Shown: in pieces, positions 1-8,186 of the stretch
Layout of the letters: each line of letters starts with the position of its first letter
Numbering within the stretch: the stretch's first letter is position 1
NCBI RefSeq assembly: GCF_000691525.1
Contig: NZ_JMDW01000017.1
Span: forward strand, 52,822 to 116,821
From: Mycolicibacterium neoaurum ATCC 25795
Lineage (GTDB): Bacteria; Actinomycetota; Actinomycetes; Mycobacteriales; Mycobacteriaceae
Length of the DNA stretch: 64,000 nucleotides
Direction: 5' to 3'
Position numbers and translations under genes: made by a program
The notes under the pieces: generated by a model
Seen by the model: only the letters and a program-made list of their open reading frames with translations
What the model was told of the DNA's origin: nothing
Database searches by the model: none

Positions 1-590
1 CCAACTCCCCCGACGCCGTCGCCCCACACGGGCACGCGCTGACTGCGGCGGCGCCGCACAGCACTTTCGCCCGAGCACTCGCAACGGCGGGCCGGACCTG
101 GCTTCGGGTGCTGGCCAATCAGGTCGATGTCGACGAGGTCACCGCGGCCGCCAACGGCCTGGCGCAGTTCGGACTCACCTGGGACGCGACGCGGCTGGCG
201 AGTCAGGCGGCACTGCAGACCCCGGATCCACGGATCTCGGGGGTGATGCTGCAACTGGCCCGCGATCTCAAGATCACCATGACGGACCCGGACGGATCCG
301 ACGGTGATCTTCCCCACAGGACAGAGCGCCCGGAAGCGGGCGCCGACCCGGCCACGACGTCGACTCCCACGCCGGCCCGGCCGGCGGCGTCCTCGACACT
401 GTCCGACCGCGAGCGCGAGGTCGCCGAACTCCTTCTGCTCGGTATGCCCTACCGCGATATCGGCAGCCAGTTGTTCATCTCGGCCAAAACCGTCGAGCAT
501 CACGTCGCCCGCATCCGTCGCCGGCTCGGCGCGGAGTCCCGTTCGGAGATGCTGTCGATGCTGCGCGCGCTACTCGGTACGCCCGCCTGA
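1..590 (+). CDS. LuxR-type transcriptional regulator, C-terminal part (IniR-like)
   Basis: The reading frame is open to the left edge of the window, so only the C-terminal part is present; the start lies outside. The last ~65 residues form a LuxR-type helix-turn-helix, with the typical opening LSDREREVAELLLLG and the recognition helix around ISAKTVEHHVARIRRRLG. The preceding sequence is Pro/Ala-rich and looks like a linker. The gene is followed by the Fe-S reductase and the aminotransferase, the same order as Rv0339c-Rv0338c-Rv0337c in M. tuberculosis as I recall it. Rv0339c is the STAND-type regulator IniR, which responds to cell-wall stress and trehalose. The assignment to IniR rests on context and the HTH; the ATPase domain that would confirm it is not in the window. 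Confidence 0.8.
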   Translation, partial: NSPDAVAPHGHALTAAAPHSTFARALATAGRTWLRVLANQVDVDEVTAAANGLAQFGLTWDATRLASQAALQTPDPRISGVMLQLARDLKITMTDPDGSDGDLPHRTERPEAGADPATTSTPTPARPAASSTLSDREREVAELLLLGMPYRDIGSQLFISAKTVEHHVARIRRRLGAESRSEMLSMLRALLGTPA

Positions 591-695
591 GCGGTCGCGC
601 CGGAGCGCTCGCAAGGTAGCCAACCGACTAGTTAGGACAGCCTTGCTAGCGGTGCCAACTTCGGTGATGTAACTATGAGCAGGCAACTAGCCTAA

Positions 696-736
696 GTTAC
701 CCGTGAGTAACCGCGCTCAAGTTACCGGCTAGTAAC
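696..736. promoter_or_regulatory. Two tandem GTTAC-N6-GTAAC palindromes upstream of the Fe-S reductase gene
   Basis: Two 16-bp dyads with identical arms, GTTAC and GTAAC, and 6-bp spacers lie at 696-711 and 721-736, centre to centre 25 bp. The second ends 22 bp before the GTG start at 759. Identical arms, identical spacing and near two-turn phasing suggest binding sites for a dimeric regulator, possibly of the TetR or FadR type. The regulator is not identifiable from the window. A ribosome binding site GGGAGG follows at 747-752. Confidence 0.55.
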
Positions 737-758
737 TGAAATCACTGGGAGGCACGCC

Positions 759-3700
759 GTGCAGCACACTCTCGAAATCAGCAGATTGATCCTCGGACTG
801 CTGATGACCGCCGTCGTGTTGGTGTTTGCTGCAAAGCGCGTCCTGTGGCTCACCAAGCTGATCAGCTCGGGCCAGAAACTCGGTGACGAGCGCGGCCGCA
901 AGGACGATCTCGTCCGCCGCTTCCTGAACCAGAACAAGGAAGTCTTCGCGCAGTCGAAGCTGCTGAAGTGGTCCATCCCGGGCATCGCGCATTTCTTCAC
1001 GATGTGGGGCTTCTTCGTCCTGGCCACGGTGTATCTGGAGGCCTACGGCGTCCTGTTCGACCCGGAGTTCCACATCCCGTTCGTCGGTCGCTGGGCCGTG
1101 CTGGGCTTCCTGCAGGACTTCTTCGCCCTCATGGTCTTCCTGGGCATCGTCACCTTCGCGATCATCCGCATCGCCCGCGAGCCCAAGAAGATCGGCCGCG
1201 AATCCCGGTTCTACGGTTCGCACACCGGTGGCGCCTGGGAGATCCTGTTCATGATCTTCCTGGTCATCGCGACCTACGCGTTGTTCCGCGGTGCCGCGGT
1301 GAACGTGCTCGGCGACGAGTTCCCCTACCAGAGCGGCGCGTTCCTCTCCGACGGTGTGGCCTGGCTGCTGGCCCCGCTGGGTGCGACCGCGAACATGTGG
1401 ATCGAGACGCTGGCGCTCATGGGCCACATCGGCGTCATGCTGGTGTTCCTGCTGATCGTGCTGCACTCCAAGCACCTGCACATCGGCCTGGCACCCATCA
1501 ACGTCACCTTCAAGCGGCTGCCGGACGGGCTGGGCCCCCTGCTGCCGATGGAGCACAAGGGCGAGAAGATCGACTTCGACGATCCCGCCGAGGACGCGGT
1601 GTTCGGCCGCGGCAAGATCGAGGACTTCACCTGGAAGGGCTACCTCGACTTCACCACCTGTACCGAGTGCGGACGTTGCCAATCGCAATGCCCGGCCTGG
1701 AACACCGGCAAGCCGCTGTCGCCCAAGCTCGTCATCATGAACCTGCGCGACCACATGTTCGCCAAGGCGCCCTACCTGATCGAGGGCAAGCCCATGCCCG
1801 AGGAGGGCTCGGTCGACTTCGCCGAGCTCGGCGACAGCCTGCACGGACACGGTGTGCCCGAGGACGGCTTCGCACGCATCGAGGGTTCCGGCCCCGAGCA
1901 GGCGCTGCGCCCGCTGGTCGGCACCGCCGAGCAGGGCGGCGTCATCGATCCCGACGTGCTGTGGTCCTGCACCAACTGCGGTGCCTGCGTGGAGCAGTGC
2001 CCGGTCGACATCGAGCACATCGACCACATCGTCGACATGCGCCGCTACCAGGTGATGGTCGAATCCGAGTTCCCCGGTGAGCTCGGTGTGCTGTTCAAGA
2101 ACCTGGAGAACAAGGGCAACCCCTGGGGCCAGAACGCCAAGGACCGCACCAACTGGATCGACGAGGTCGACTTCGACGTGCCGGTCTACGGCCAGGACGT
2201 GGAGTCCTTCGACGGGTTCGAGTACCTGTTCTGGGTCGGCTGCGCCGGCGCCTACGAGGACCGCGCCAAGAAGACCACCAAGGCCGTCGCCGAACTGCTG
2301 GCCACCGCGGGTGTGAAGTTCCTGGTCCTCGGCACCGGCGAGACCTGCACCGGCGACTCGGCCCGCCGCGCGGGTAACGAGTTCCTGTTCCAGCAGCTGG
2401 CGGCGCAGAACGTCGAGACCATCAACGAGCTGTTCGAGGGTGTCGAGACCGCCAAGCGCAAGGTCGTGGTGACCTGCCCGCACTGCTACAACACGATCAA
2501 CCGCGAATACCCGCAGCTCGGATCCGACTACCAGGTCGTGCACCACACCCAGCTGCTCAACCGCCTGGTCCGCGAGAAGCGGCTCATCCCGATCAACCCG
2601 GTCGGCCAGGACGTCACCTACCACGACCCCTGCTTCCTCGGTCGCCACAACAAGGAGTACGAGGCGCCGCGTGAGCTGGTCGGTGCGGCAGGCGCGAAGC
2701 TGACCGAGATGCCCCGGCACGCCGACCGCGGCCTGTGCTGTGGTGCCGGTGGCGCCCGGATGTGGATGGAAGAGCACATCGGCAAGCGCGTCAACCAGGA
2801 ACGCACCGAGGAGGCGCTGGACACCGGCGCCTCGGCGATCGCCACCGGCTGCCCGTTCTGCCGCGTCATGATCACCGACGGTGTCGACGAGGTGGCCACC
2901 GCGTCCGACCGGGAGAAGGCAGAGGTGCTCGACGTGGCGCAGCTGCTGCTGGCCTCGCTGGAGACCAGCCTCTACACGCTGCCCGAGAAGGGCACGGCGG
3001 CCAAGTGGTCGGCCGAGCTCGCCGAGAAGCGTGCCGAGGCCGAGGCCGCCGCCGCGCCCGCGGTCGAAGAGGCCGCCGAAGAGGAGCCGGTCGCCGAGGA
3101 GACGGCCGCTCCCGCGAAAGCCGCGGCTCCGGCCGCCGCCGCCCCCGTCAAGGGCCTCGGAATCGCCGGTGCCGCAAAGCGCCCCGGCGCCAAGAAGGCA
3201 GCATCGGCGCCCGCGGCCGAGGCCGCACCCGCCGCCGAGACGGCCGCTCCGGTCAAGGGTCTGGGCATCGCCGGTGGCGCCAAGCGTCCGGGCGCGAAGA
3301 AAGCCGCACCCGCGGCAGCGGCACCCGCCGCGGCCCCGGCCGAGTCGGCACCGGCCGAGCCCGCGAAGCCCGAACCCGAGGTCAAGGGACTGGGGATCGC
3401 CTCCGGCGCCCGCCGTCCGGGGGCCAAGAAGGCAGCACCGGCCAAGGCCGCACCCAATGAGGGTGAGCCGACGGTGACCCAGCCGCCCAATGTCGATCCG
3501 GACAAGGCCGAGGCAGGTGCCAAGCAGGACACCGCCGATTCGGATATGGGGCTGAAGGAGTCCAAGCCCGAGCCGCCCGTCGTCGGATTGGGTATCGCCG
3601 CCGGCGCCCGTCGTCCCGGGGCGAAGAAGGCCGCCGCGCCCAAGCCTGCCGCCGCACCCGAACCGGCCGAGGCTCCGGAAGCTGCTGATGTCCCTGAAAC

Positions 3701-3851
3701 CGCAGCGGCCCCTGAACCGGCCGAGGCCGAGGCCGCCCCGGCGGCGCCGAGCTCCAACGGATCCGGCGATGACGCCCGCGTCGTGGGTGACGAGCCCCCG
3801 GTGAAGGGTCTGGGTATCGCCAAGGGAGCGCGTCGACCGGGTAAGCGCTAA
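759..3851 (+). CDS. Membrane-bound iron-sulfur reductase (Rv0338c-like, HdrD/GlpC-type)
   Basis: This 1030-residue protein combines five hydrophobic segments in the first ~245 residues (a cytochrome b/NarI-like membrane part) with two 4Fe-4S ferredoxin motifs. The motifs are CTECGRCQSQCP starting near residue 301 and CTNCGACVEQCP near 404. Two CCG-type cysteine-rich domains follow, visible as HDPCFLGR, LCCGAGGARMW and ATGCPFCR. This is the layout of heterodisulfide-reductase/GlpC-like membrane electron-transfer proteins; Rv0338c is reported as essential in M. tuberculosis, but its substrate is unknown. From about residue 770 the protein becomes an Ala/Pro/Glu-rich tail with five repeats (separate entry). 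The GTG start at 759 is chosen because GGGAGG sits 6 bp upstream. It probably passes electrons between the quinone pool and an unknown cytoplasmic partner; that is inference. Confidence 0.9.
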   Translation: MQHTLEISRLILGLLMTAVVLVFAAKRVLWLTKLISSGQKLGDERGRKDDLVRRFLNQNKEVFAQSKLLKWSIPGIAHFFTMWGFFVLATVYLEAYGVLFDPEFHIPFVGRWAVLGFLQDFFALMVFLGIVTFAIIRIAREPKKIGRESRFYGSHTGGAWEILFMIFLVIATYALFRGAAVNVLGDEFPYQSGAFLSDGVAWLLAPLGATANMWIETLALMGHIGVMLVFLLIVLHSKHLHIGLAPINVTFKRLPDGLGPLLPMEHKGEKIDFDDPAEDAVFGRGKIEDFTWKGYLDFTTCTECGRCQSQCPAWNTGKPLSPKLVIMNLRDHMFAKAPYLIEGKPMPEEGSVDFAELGDSLHGHGVPEDGFARIEGSGPEQALRPLVGTAEQGGVIDPDVLWSCTNCGACVEQCPVDIEHIDHIVDMRRYQVMVESEFPGELGVLFKNLENKGNPWGQNAKDRTNWIDEVDFDVPVYGQDVESFDGFEYLFWVGCAGAYEDRAKKTTKAVAELLATAGVKFLVLGTGETCTGDSARRAGNEFLFQQLAAQNVETINELFEGVETAKRKVVVTCPHCYNTINREYPQLGSDYQVVHHTQLLNRLVREKRLIPINPVGQDVTYHDPCFLGRHNKEYEAPRELVGAAGAKLTEMPRHADRGLCCGAGGARMWMEEHIGKRVNQERTEEALDTGASAIATGCPFCRVMITDGVDEVATASDREKAEVLDVAQLLLASLETSLYTLPEKGTAAKWSAELAEKRAEAEAAAAPAVEEAAEEEPVAEETAAPAKAAAPAAAAPVKGLGIAGAAKRPGAKKAASAPAAEAAPAAETAAPVKGLGIAGGAKRPGAKKAAPAAAAPAAAPAESAPAEPAKPEPEVKGLGIASGARRPGAKKAAPAKAAPNEGEPTVTQPPNVDPDKAEAGAKQDTADSDMGLKESKPEPPVVGLGIAAGARRPGAKKAAAPKPAAAPEPAEAPEAADVPETAAAPEPAEAEAAPAAPSSNGSGDDARVVGDEPPVKGLGIAKGARRPGKR
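3147..3851 (+). repeat. Five-copy protein repeat VKGLGIA-x-GA-[KR]-RPG in the reductase tail
   Basis: Five copies of a 15-18 residue unit begin at residues 797, 832, 875, 942 and 1015 (nucleotides 3147, 3252, 3381, 3582, 3801). Each reads close to V(K/V)GLGIAxGA(K/R)RPG, and the first four continue with AKKA. They are separated by 17-55 residue spacers rich in Ala, Pro and Glu. The last copy ends the protein at RPGKR. The units are conserved while the spacers vary in length and sequence, so the unit itself is likely under selection, perhaps as a docking or membrane-surface motif. No known domain comes to mind. Confidence 0.8.
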
Positions 3852-3865
3852 ACAGTTCCGCGATT

Positions 3866-3906
3866 TGTGGAGCGGCGACCGTAACCATTACGGGTGCCGC
3901 TCCACA
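3866..3906. terminator. Bidirectional hairpin between convergent genes
   Basis: An 11-bp stem, TGTGGAGCGGC at 3866-3876 pairing with GCCGCTCCACA at 3896-3906, encloses a second 6-bp stem, CCGTAA and TTACGG at 3879-3893. It lies between the stops of the reductase gene (3851) and the convergent secreted-protein gene (3913). There is no strong T-tract, which is common for mycobacterial terminators. Position and symmetry support a terminator serving both strands. Confidence 0.65.
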
Positions 3907-3912
3907 GTCGTT

Positions 3913-4329
3913 TCAGAGCGCTTTCAATTGGAATGGCGTGGCGCTGATGATGCCGCCGGGACATTCGCCGTTCGAATCGGCTGACAGCACGCCACCGAGC
4001 GTCACCGGATCGACGGTCATATGGACTATTGCCGGGGCATAACTTCCGTCCGGGCAGATGAATCCGTCGGGTTTGGTGACCGAGAAATTCCAGATGCCGC
4101 CGACCAATGTCATGGGTGTCGACCAGCCCTGGTTGCTCGATACCGTGCCGGTGCACCCGGAAGGATCGCAGGTGCTGGCCACCACCCAGACGTTGTCCGG
4201 GTCGCCCTCGGCGCCTGAATAGGAGCCATTGAGCAATGGCGGTGCGGCCTGGGCGGGCGCAGCCAGGGCCAGGGCTGCTGCCGCAGCAATTCCCACTGCC
4301 GCAGTCAGCGAACGTGTCATCGACGTCAT
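3913..4329 (-). CDS. Small secreted protein of unknown function
   Basis: A 138-residue protein with a Sec signal peptide: MTSMTRSLTAAVGIAAA, a hydrophobic stretch, then a likely cleavage after APAQA. The mature part (~108 residues) has four cysteines, in ASTCDPSGCTG, GFICPDG and NGECPGG, which could form two disulfides after export. I chose the ATG at 4329 because the longer frame adds 30 residues that would bury the signal peptide; ATG 4320 is equally possible. Small Cys-containing secreted proteins of this type are common in mycobacteria, but I do not recognise a function. It converges on the Fe-S reductase gene across a hairpin. Confidence 0.75.
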   Translation of the reverse strand: MTSMTRSLTAAVGIAAAAALALAAPAQAAPPLLNGSYSGAEGDPDNVWVVASTCDPSGCTGTVSSNQGWSTPMTLVGGIWNFSVTKPDGFICPDGSYAPAIVHMTVDPVTLGGVLSADSNGECPGGIISATPFQLKAL

Positions 4330-4456
4330 AATGGATCGGAAAATAGCACCGTAACGGCGGAAAACGGCGTCGCGCGGCCGCGAATTTACCGTCGTGACAG
4401 TCAAACCGTTATGCGGCACGAAAATCGGGTTGTCAACGCGTGGGACACTATTTCTC

Positions 4457-5728
4457 GTGAGTACCCATCAGCTTCCCGACCGAACGTGGCATCAGAGCCC
4501 GCAGCCGCGTCCGCGGACGTTCGCCCAGTCGACCAAGCTGCAGGACGTCCTGTACGAGATCCGCGGGCCGGTACACGAGCAGGCCTCCCGGCTGGAGTCC
4601 GAGGGCCACCGCATCCTCAAGCTCAACATCGGCAACCCCGCCCCGTTCGGGTTCGAGGCCCCCGATGTGATCATGCGCGACATCATCGCCGCCCTGCCCA
4701 CCGCGCAGGGCTATTCGGATTCCAAGGGCATCATCCCGGCCCGCCGCGCGGTCTTCACCCGCTACGAACTGGTCGACGGCTTTCCCAAGTTCGACGTCGA
4801 CGATGTCTTCCTCGGCAACGGTGTCTCCGAGCTCATCACGATGACGTTGCAGGCGTTGCTCGATAATGGTGACCAGGTGCTCATCCCGGCGCCGGACTAC
4901 CCGCTGTGGACCGCCTCGACCGCGTTGGCCGGCGGCACCCCGGTGCACTACCTGTGTGACGAGACCCAGGGCTGGAACCCCGATATCGCCGACCTGGAAT
5001 CCAAGATCACCGAGCGGACCAAGGCGCTGGTGGTGATCAACCCGAACAACCCGACCGGTGCGGTGTACAGCCGCGAAATCCTGGAGCAGATGGTCGAACT
5101 CGCCCGCAAGCATCAGCTGCTGCTGCTGGCCGACGAGATCTACGACAAGATCCTCTACGACGACGCCAAGCACATCAGCCTGGCCACCCTGGCGCCGGAT
5201 CTGTTGTGCCTCACCTTCAACGGGCTCTCCAAGGCCTACCGAGTGGCCGGCTACCGGTCGGGCTGGCTGGTGATCACCGGCCCCAAAGAGCACGCGAGCA
5301 GCTTCATCGAGGGCATCAACCTGCTGGCCAATATGCGGCTGTGCCCCAATGTGCCTGCCCAGCACGCCATTCAGGTTGCCCTTGGCGGCCATCAGAGCAT
5401 CGACGATCTGGTGCTGCCCGGCGGCCGACTGCTCGAGCAGCGCGATGTCGCGGTCGAGAAGCTGAATTCGATTCCCGGAGTGTCCTGTGTGAAACCCCAG
5501 GGTGCGCTGTACGCATTCCCGCGGCTGGACCCCGAGGTCTACGACATCCACGATGACGAGCAACTGGTGCTCGACCTGCTGTTGCAGGAGAAGATCCTGG
5601 TCACCCAGGGCACCGGATTCAACTGGCCCACACCGGATCATCTGCGTATCGTGACGCTGCCGTGGGCGCGGGATCTGGCCAACGCCATCGAGCGGCTCGG
5701 CAACTTCCTGGTCAGCTACCGGCAGTAG
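4457..5728 (+). CDS. aspC: PLP-dependent aminotransferase (AlaA/AspC type, Rv0337c-like)
   Basis: A 423-residue class I/II aminotransferase, probably transferring amino groups between alanine or aspartate and 2-oxoacids in the cytoplasm. Visible family marks are NIGNPAPFGFEAPD near the N-terminus, NPNNPTGAVYS, the PLP-binding ADEIYDKILYD, and the Schiff-base lysine K259 in NGLSKAYRVAGYRSGW. Length fits E. coli AlaA-like enzymes and Rv0337c (annotated aspC). The GTG at 4457 is preferred over the first ATG of the frame at 4394, since the extra 21 residues (LCGTKIGLSTRGTLF and neighbours) look non-coding. It lies downstream of the Fe-S reductase as in M. tuberculosis, with the secreted-protein gene between on the other strand. 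Alanine rather than aspartate preference is likely from family but not shown by sequence alone. Confidence 0.92.
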   Translation: MSTHQLPDRTWHQSPQPRPRTFAQSTKLQDVLYEIRGPVHEQASRLESEGHRILKLNIGNPAPFGFEAPDVIMRDIIAALPTAQGYSDSKGIIPARRAVFTRYELVDGFPKFDVDDVFLGNGVSELITMTLQALLDNGDQVLIPAPDYPLWTASTALAGGTPVHYLCDETQGWNPDIADLESKITERTKALVVINPNNPTGAVYSREILEQMVELARKHQLLLLADEIYDKILYDDAKHISLATLAPDLLCLTFNGLSKAYRVAGYRSGWLVITGPKEHASSFIEGINLLANMRLCPNVPAQHAIQVALGGHQSIDDLVLPGGRLLEQRDVAVEKLNSIPGVSCVKPQGALYAFPRLDPEVYDIHDDEQLVLDLLLQEKILVTQGTGFNWPTPDHLRIVTLPWARDLANAIERLGNFLVSYRQ

Positions 5729-5754
5729 CAGGCACACCGCCTACGCTGTTGCGG

Positions 5755-7008
5755 GTGGCCCACTCCCATTCACACTCGCATTCGCTGAGCGGCCCCTCGC
5801 CGTTGGGCCCGCTGGCCGCACGGATCGTCGTCGGTCTGCTGGTCGCGATCGCCATCGCCACCCTGATCGGGGTGGGCTGGCTGTGGCCCAGTCAGGAGAA
5901 GCTGGACATCCCACTGCCGTTCCAGAACTCCGCGGGCGGCGGTGTCAGCACCGAGGCGGGCCGGGTGGTGTCGGTCTCGGAGGCAGCCTGCGGTGGGCCG
6001 ACGGTCGGTGCGGTCATCACCTCCGCACCGCCGCCCAGCACGGGTGACACGTATTGCACCCAGTCGTTCATCCGGATCGGTTCCGGCCCCAACGAGGGCG
6101 CCTACACACTGCTGGAGTTCAGCGGCGGGCCGGGACAACCGCAGCTCGTCATCGGTGACGATATCCGCATCACCCGCGCGGTCGACCCGAGCGGCACCAC
6201 CATCTACTCGTTCTACGACTACGAGCGCAGCTGGACGCTCACCGCACTGGCGGCGGCCTTCGCCATCGTCGTCGTGGCCGTCGCCGGCTGGCGTGGCCTG
6301 CGCGCCCTGATCGGTATCGCCGTCGCCTTCGCGGTGCTGGTGCTGTTCATGCTGCCCGCGCTGCGCGACGGGGCGAATGCCATTCCGGTGGCGCTGGTGG
6401 CGTCGTCACTGATCCTCTATGCCGTGCTCTACCTCGCGCACGGGGTGAGCCTGCGTACCAGCGCGGCACTGCTGGGCACGTTGACATCGTTGCTGTTGGC
6501 CACGGCGCTGTCCTGGGGTGCCATCGAACTCACCCACCTCACCGGGCTTTCGGAGGAGGAGAACAACGCGGTCGCGACGTTCCTCGGCGGGGTGTCGATC
6601 ACCGGCCTGCTGCTGGCCGGTTTCATCATCGGTTCCCTCGGCGTCCTCAACGATGTCACCGTCACCCAGGCCTCGACGGCCTTCGAGCTGGCACAGCACA
6701 GTCATTCGCGGCGGGCGGTGTTCTTCGGCGCCATGCGGGTCGGCCGCGACCACATCGCCAGTACGGTCTACACGCTGGTGCTCGCCTACGCGGGCAGCGC
6801 GTTACCGCTGCTGCTGTTGTTCAGCGTGGCCAATCGCTCGCTCGGCGATGTCCTGACCGGGGAGAGCGTGGCCATCGAGATCGCCCGCTCGGCCGTCGGC
6901 GGTATCGCCCTTGCCCTTTCGGTTCCGTTGACGACGGCCATCGCAGCGGTACTGGCGACGCCTAACGCTGCAGCAGCTCCAAAAGATAGTTCCCGTAACC
7001 CGACTTGA
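5755..7008 (+). CDS. YibE/F-like polytopic membrane protein
   Basis: About 417 residues with roughly eight membrane helices: one near residue 20-40, a ~110-residue extracytoplasmic part with two cysteines (EAACGGPTVG and DTYCTQSF), then a run of seven or so helices. The region FLGGVSITGLLLAGFIIGSLGVLNDVTVTQ is typical of the YibE/F family, whose function is unknown. The N-terminus is VAHSHSHSHSLSG, a His-Ser repeat that could bind metal. GTG 5755 is chosen as start; TTG 5749 is an alternative. Its 3' end overlaps the convergent rmlA gene by 47 bp. Confidence 0.82.
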   Translation: MAHSHSHSHSLSGPSPLGPLAARIVVGLLVAIAIATLIGVGWLWPSQEKLDIPLPFQNSAGGGVSTEAGRVVSVSEAACGGPTVGAVITSAPPPSTGDTYCTQSFIRIGSGPNEGAYTLLEFSGGPGQPQLVIGDDIRITRAVDPSGTTIYSFYDYERSWTLTALAAAFAIVVVAVAGWRGLRALIGIAVAFAVLVLFMLPALRDGANAIPVALVASSLILYAVLYLAHGVSLRTSAALLGTLTSLLLATALSWGAIELTHLTGLSEEENNAVATFLGGVSITGLLLAGFIIGSLGVLNDVTVTQASTAFELAQHSHSRRAVFFGAMRVGRDHIASTVYTLVLAYAGSALPLLLLFSVANRSLGDVLTGESVAIEIARSAVGGIALALSVPLTTAIAAVLATPNAAAAPKDSSRNPT

Positions 7009-7825
7009 GCAGGGTCTGGGCGTGGGCGGCAAGTTGCTCGTCGTCGATGAAGCCCACCCGCCAGGCCACCTCTTCGGGAGCACTGATCTTCAGCCCCTGG
7101 CGTTGTTCGATGGTCCGCACGAAATCGCTTGCGTCCAGCAGGGAATCGAAGGTCCCGGTATCCAGCCACGCGGTGCCGCGGGCCAGTACCTCGACCGAGA
7201 GTCGGCCCTGGCGCAGGTAGGTCTGGTTGATATCGGTGATCTCGTACTCGCCGCGCGCGGATTTGCGCAGCCCACGGGCGATCTCGACGACATCGTTGTC
7301 GTAGAAGTACAACCCGGGAACCGCGTGATGCGATTTCGGCTTGTCGGGTTTCTCCTCCAGGGATATCGCCCGGCCGTCGGCATCGAACTCGACCACCCCG
7401 TAGGCCGACGGGTTGGCCACCCAGTACGCGAAAATGGCTCCGCCGCTGACATTCTGGAATCGGCGCAATCCCGTTCCCAGCCCGGGTCCGTAGAAGATGT
7501 TGTCGCCCAATACCAATGCCACCGAATCACTGCCGATATGGTCGGCACCGATCACGAAGGCCTGCGCGAGGCCTTCCGGTGTGTCCTGTACCGCGTAGGT
7601 CAGATTGATGCCCCACTGCGAGCCGTCGCCGAGCAGCCGGTGAAAGCCCGGTGCGTCGTGGCCGGTGGTGATGATCAGGATGTCCCGGATACCCGCCATC
7701 ATCAAGGTGCTCAGCGGGTAGTAGATCATCGGCTTGTCGTACACGGGCAGCAGCTGCTTGCTGGTGCCCCGGGTGATGGGGTGTAGACGTGTCCCGGTCC
7801 CCCCGGCCAGGATGATGCCGCGCAT
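6962..7825 (-). CDS. rmlA: Glucose-1-phosphate thymidylyltransferase RmlA
   Basis: A 287-residue nucleotidyltransferase that joins dTTP and glucose-1-phosphate to give dTDP-glucose, the first step of dTDP-L-rhamnose synthesis. In mycobacteria rhamnose is needed for the linker between arabinogalactan and peptidoglycan. The N-terminus MRGIILAGGTGTRLHPIT is the nucleotide-binding signature, followed by KPMIYYPLSTLMMAGI, ALVLGDNIFYGPG and EEKPDKPKS, all typical of RmlA. Length matches the family (about 288). The SnoaL-like gene upstream stops exactly where rmlA starts (7826/7825), so the two are probably co-transcribed. The 3' end overlaps the yibE/F-like gene. Confidence 0.96.
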   Translation of the reverse strand: MRGIILAGGTGTRLHPITRGTSKQLLPVYDKPMIYYPLSTLMMAGIRDILIITTGHDAPGFHRLLGDGSQWGINLTYAVQDTPEGLAQAFVIGADHIGSDSVALVLGDNIFYGPGLGTGLRRFQNVSGGAIFAYWVANPSAYGVVEFDADGRAISLEEKPDKPKSHHAVPGLYFYDNDVVEIARGLRKSARGEYEITDINQTYLRQGRLSVEVLARGTAWLDTGTFDSLLDASDFVRTIEQRQGLKISAPEEVAWRVGFIDDEQLAAHAQTLLKSGYGNYLLELLQR

Positions 7826-8176
7826 CTAGGCGTCGAGGTCTTTTTCGGTGAGGCCGGTGGCCGCCAGCGCCGCGTCGAGACTCTCGTGCAGGAACAACGA
7901 GGTGACCTGGTCGTGCACCACCCGGAACGCCGAGGCGGCGGGGGCCCCGTTGACGGTCTGTTCGGCGACGACGACCCCGTCGTGCACATAGAGCCTGCCC
8001 ACCTCGGCCGTGACGTCCTCCTGCGCCCAGTCCAGCAAGGCCTGGTGTCCTTGGGCGGCGCGGTCGGCGGTCGCGATCTCGATATCGTCGCTGGACAGCT
8101 TCACCAGCGTGTCGTAGTCACGGGCGTTGAGGGCGTCATGCCATGCCAGGACGGTCGCGATCTCCGAGGTGCTCAT
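7826..8176 (-). CDS. SnoaL-like (NTF2-fold) small protein
   Basis: A 116-residue protein beginning MSTSEIATVLAWHDALNARD, followed by DTLVKLSSDDIEIATADRAAQG and a C-terminal beta-rich part ending in LTEKDLDA. This pattern fits the SnoaL/NTF2 superfamily, cone-shaped folds that bind small ligands or act as simple enzymes. No catalytic residues can be assigned. The ATG at 8176 is chosen; longer in-frame starts would overlap the next upstream gene. The stop abuts the rmlA start, and the gene upstream is 10 bp away, so it is part of a short operon. Confidence 0.82.
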   Translation of the reverse strand: MSTSEIATVLAWHDALNARDYDTLVKLSSDDIEIATADRAAQGHQALLDWAQEDVTAEVGRLYVHDGVVVAEQTVNGAPAASAFRVVHDQVTSLFLHESLDAALAATGLTEKDLDA

Positions 8177-8186
8177 GGGCTCAACC

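Noticed and set aside
729..2777. Long minus-strand frame of 682 codons opposite the Fe-S reductase
   Set aside because: It is a shadow of the GC-rich coding strand; its translation is rich in Leu/Val/Gln/His with no domain, while the plus strand encodes a clear multi-domain protein.
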